Shown: piece after piece, positions 61,044-64,000 of the stretch
Position numbering within the stretch: the first letter of the stretch is position 1
Layout of the letters: each line of letters starts with the position of its first letter
Assembly: GCA_963819115.1 (NCBI GenBank)
Contig: CAWFUR010000001.1
Coordinates: 248,001 to 312,000, forward strand
Length of the DNA stretch: 64,000 nucleotides
Reading direction: 5' to 3'
DNA from: JACVRW01 sp963819115
Lineage (GTDB): Bacteria; Actinomycetota; Thermoleophilia; Solirubrobacterales; Thermoleophilaceae
Position numbers and translations under genes: made by a program
The notes under the pieces: generated by a model
The model's input: the letters and a program-made list of their open reading frames with translations, nothing else
The model's database searches: none
What the model was told of the DNA's origin: nothing

Positions 61044-62619
61044 TGACGAGTGGCCGGGGACGCCTCGGGCCGGCCCTCATTGTTGCGGACGTACGCGACG
61101 ATCAGGGCAAACGTGGCGAGGAGGCCGAACACCGCCGCTCCCAGGGCCCATCCGCCGACGACATCCGACCAGTAGTGCGCGCGCAGGTACACCCGGGACA
61201 GCCCGATGGCGGCCGCGAGCACCAGTGAGCACGTGACGATCGCCGCCTGTCCGGCGATGCCGCGCCCGCGGGTGAGCACCACGGCCACCGCCACCCAGAT
61301 CGTGGAGTACGCAGCGTGCCCGCTGGGGAACGCGGACTTCGCCGTCTCCACCAGTGGGCCCGCGGGCCGCGGCCGGTCCACCAACTCCTTGGCGATGTCC
61401 ACGCCGAAGTAGACGATCACGGTACCCAGCAGCAGCACGGCCAGTTCCGCCAGCCGGTGCTCGTGGATGAGCACGATCGACGCCGCCACCAACAGCACGG
61501 CGACCGTGCCGAACGAGCCGAGATCCGAGATCACCTTCGCGGCGTCCACGGCCCAGTCGGCCTTCAGGTCGCGGCCCATGTCGAAGAAGTCGCGGTCGAG
61601 CCCCGTGAGCGAGGTGGAACCGGACACGATCTGCGCGTAGAAGACGAACACGTAGGCGCCCGCCCCGCCCACGGCCGCCGCGGTGGTCACCTCCAGCCCC
61701 AGGTCACCCGGGGTGAGCCGGTCCCACAGGAAGCGCGCCTCGGGTCCGAGAAGCCGGACCCCCGGCCGTACGAGGCCGCGGTGGATTGGACGGCCGATCG
61801 CGAACAGCGGCCGTATCGCGGGGTGTCCTTGGTGCGCCAGCAGCCACTGCCGGATCTGCTCGCGGCGCCGATAGGCCACCACCACGCCGACGATCACCGA
61901 GACCGTGATGCCGAAGCCGAACACCGCCTGCCCGGCCACGGCCACGACCCTGTCGAAGGAGCGCCAGAAGATGTACCCGAGGACGCAGTAGAGCGTCGCC
62001 CACAGCCCGCGCCGACGATGCTGAACGGGATGAAGCGCCTGTACCGGAGTCCCGACGACCCGGCAACGAACGGGGCGAGCGCCCGGACCAGGCCGATGAA
62101 GCGGCCGATCAGGATCGTCTTGCCGCCGTGACGCTCGAAGTAGCCCTCCACCTGCGTGAGCCGATCGCTGGTGATCTTCACCCTGGGGCCGTGCTTCTCG
62201 AGGAACCTGCGGCCCAGGCGCCGGCCGATGAAGAAGCTCGCCGTGTCGCCGAGCACCGCGCAGATCCAGACCACCCCGATCAGCGGCACCAGGTCGATCT
62301 CGCCCTGGCCGGCGATCACGCCGCCGGCGATCACCACGGTCTCGCCCGGAGCCACGAGGCCCACGAACGCACCCGTCTCGAGGAACGCCATCCCGCCCAC
62401 GAGCGCGTAGGTCCAGGGGCCGAGCGCCTCGGCGATGTTGACGATCAGCTCCTTGGGGTCGGGCAGGGCCGACAGGGCCCCGCTGGCGTAGACCCCCAGC
62501 GCGATCGCCAGCAGGGTCAGGCCGGCCCTGCGCTCGAACTCGAGCCGGCGCCAGCGCCAGACGACGTAGCCGCCGATCGCCACGGCCAGCACAGCGCCCG
62601 CGATGTGGGCGGCAGACAC
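61040..62619 (-). CDS. DedA (SNARE-associated) / PAP2 phosphatase fusion (one frameshift)
   Basis: About 526 residues. N-terminal DedA half: FLETGAFVGLVAPGETVVIA, GDTASFFIGRRLGRRFLEKH, IGRFIGLVRALAPFVAGSSG. One base is missing near 62012; the other frame continues GLWATLYCVLGYIFWRSFDR. The C-terminal PAP2 half has the acid phosphatase motifs KELVDRPRP, PSGHAAYS and SRVYLRAHYWSDVVGG. DedA proteins flip undecaprenyl phosphate or phospholipid and PAP2 removes a phosphate, so a lipid-carrier recycling enzyme is likely. GTG start. Confidence 0.88.
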
Positions 62620-62640
62620 GGCCCGGACTGTAGGGCCGCG

Positions 62641-63473
62641 TCAGGTCCGGCGCAGCCTGGTGGCCAGCGCGCCTCCGACGCGCGCGGCGGCGCGGCGGGC
62701 GTCCGTGTCGCTCTCGAAGAGCCCGAAGCAGGTGGGGCCCGACCCGCTCACCCCGGCGCCGAGGGCTCCCGCGGCGCGCAGGGCCTCGAGCGGCCCGCGG
62801 AGATCCGGGCGCAGCGAGATCGCGGCCTCACCGAGGTCGTTCTCCACGGCCGCCGCGAGCACCGGCGCGGCGCTCGCGGCCAGGCGCCGCAGGGGCGCGG
62901 GATCGAGCTCGCTTGCGCCAGGCGTGCAGGCGATCCAGCTCCGCGTACACCTCGCCGGCCCGCAGGCCCTCCCTCTGGGGGACCAGCACCACGGCGAGGG
63001 CCGGGAGCTCGAGTGGCTCCACCACCTCGCCCGTGCCCGTCACGAGCGCGTGGCGCGGGTCCACCTGGCTGGGCACGTCGGAGCCCAGTGCCGACCCGAT
63101 CCCGCGCAGCTCCCCGGCGTCCAGTGGGCCGCCGGCGATCGCGTTCGCGGCCCGTAGCGCGGCCGCCGCATCGGCACTCCCGCCGCCGAGGCCGGCGGCT
63201 ACGGGGATCCGCTTCTCGATTCGCAGCTCGAGCGGGGGAAGCTCTCCGCCGAGCCGGTCACGGATGAGCGTGATGGCGCGGGCGGCGAGGTTCTCACCGG
63301 CCACACCGGGGCAGATCACGGCGTCCCGCATGCCCGCCGGCAGCTCGCGCACCTCGAGGTCGTCGGCCAGCTCGAGCGAGGCGAAGAGCGAGGCGAGCGG
63401 GTGCATGCCGTCCGTCCGGCGGACCCACGTGAAGGATCAGGTTGAGCTTCGCGTAGGCCCGCTCGGCGATCAC
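62641..63473 (-). CDS. ispE: 4-Diphosphocytidyl-2-C-methyl-D-erythritol kinase (two frameshifts)
   Basis: MEP-pathway GHMP kinase. GTG 63473 begins IAERAYAKLNLILHVG; one extra base near 63410, then DGMHPLASLFASLELADDLE-type continuation and the ATP loop PVAAGLGGGSADAAAALRAA; a second shift near 62900 leads to LRRLAASAAPVLAAAVENDL and GAGVSGSGPTCFGLFES. Joined length (about 277) is normal. Because the enzyme should be essential, these shifts suggest sequence errors. It is 28 bp after rsmA. Confidence 0.9.
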
Positions 63474-63501
63474 CCGCGGCAGGCTAGAGGCCCGCGGGGG
63501 T

Positions 63502-64000
63502 CTAGATGATCCGCGAGGCTCGAGGCGCGCCCGCCAGCTCCGGGCCGAGCTCCGCGGCGAGGCTCGTCCACTGCTCCGGACCGAGTCGCTCCGCACGGGT
63601 GTCCGCGGGCAGGCCGATGGCCTCCAGCGCCGCGCGGGCCGCGTCGCGCAGCTCGGGAGTGCCGCCCGGAGCGAGCGCCAGCGATCCCGCGAGCGCCTTG
63701 CGCCGGTGGGCGAACCCTGCGTGCACCAGATTGCGAACGACGTCGGGCGGCGCGGCCGCGCTACGGCGCAGGACGACCAGTACGGAGTCCACGTGCGGCG
63801 CCGGGTGGAAAACCGTGCGGGGCACGCGGCGGAGCACCCGCACGTCGCACGAGAGCTGCGCGAGTGCGGACGAGGCGCCATAGGAGCGGCTTCCGGGGGC
63901 GGCCGCGAGGCGCTCCCCCACCTCACGCTGGACCATGGCCACCCAGAGTGTGGCGGCGGGCAGCCGGGCGACCGACTCCAGCAACACGGTGGCGGCCACC
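63502..64000 (-). CDS. rsmA: 16S rRNA dimethyladenosine transferase RsmA/KsgA, 5' end outside window
   Basis: The C-terminal 165 residues are seen, from AATVLLESVARLPAATLWVA onward; MVQREVGERLAAAPGSRSYG, SALAQLSCDVRVLRRVPRTV, FHPAPHVDSVLVVLRR and the helical C-terminal domain (FAHRRKALAGSLAL) are typical of KsgA. Dimethylates the 3' end of 16S rRNA. The usual neighbour of ispE. Confidence 0.93.
   Translation of the reverse strand, partial: VAATVLLESVARLPAATLWVAMVQREVGERLAAAPGSRSYGASSALAQLSCDVRVLRRVPRTVFHPAPHVDSVLVVLRRSAAAPPDVVRNLVHAGFAHRRKALAGSLALAPGGTPELRDAARAALEAIGLPADTRAERLGPEQWTSLAAELGPELAGAPRASRII

Overview
High-G+C bacterial chromosome segment. Gene content points to Actinobacteriota, and I infer class Thermoleophilia (Solirubrobacterales-like): an IlvG-type acetolactate synthase very close to the mycobacterial protein, an R2lox oxidase, DUF4235, many GTG/TTG starts, leaderless-type promoters and GTGA/ATGA/CTAG gene overlaps. 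No 16S rRNA is present, so the class assignment is an inference.

Layout. (1) 1-4.8 kb: intact amine or amino-acid metabolism genes (two class III aminotransferases, an APH-type kinase, a GntR/FCD regulator, a VOC protein). (2) 4.8-26.4 kb: an accessory region rich in broken genes. It holds an arsenic cluster built around a divergent arsR promoter (arsR-arsM to the right; a small membrane protein, a metallophosphoesterase, arsC, acr3 and a Zn-ribbon protein to the left), a secreted beta-helix protein, an IS481-family element, an acyl-CoA dehydrogenase, pieces of a CDP-alcohol phosphatidyltransferase, a YeeE/YedE transporter, a tandemly duplicated VOC remnant, and a nitric-oxide cluster (norZ quinol NO reductase, a Zn-ribbon membrane protein, an SPFH protein, a divergent LuxR-type regulator, then cupin, hemerythrin and CopD-like genes). 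It ends with integrase and excisionase remnants beside an initiator tRNA-Met gene. (3) 26.5-46 kb: mostly intact genes (ppx, a putative small RNA, ilvG, an alpha/beta hydrolase, a cyclase and PP2C signalling pair, an ECF sigma factor fused to a zinc anti-sigma-like domain, csaA, R2lox, selD, a catalytically dead rhomboid, a GCS2 ligase, csrA). (4) 46-64 kb: housekeeping block rplY-pth-mfd-prsA-mazG-eno-ftsB, then glmU-prs, tRNA-Gln, a PucR regulator, DedA-PAP2, ispE and rsmA.

Two window-wide patterns stand out. First, a family of palindromic intergenic repeats of about 50 bp occurs at five loci between 30 and 60 kb, in both orientations, with two hairpin versions that keep pairing. Second, single-base frameshifts are dense at 5-26 kb and sparse elsewhere, but they also hit ispE, which should be essential. 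At least some are therefore probably sequence errors, and each broken gene is described both as it reads and as it would read after repair.

The best candidate for a little-described system is the overlapping norZ / Zn-ribbon membrane protein / SPFH operon with its divergent regulator and a palindrome placed in the norZ promoter.
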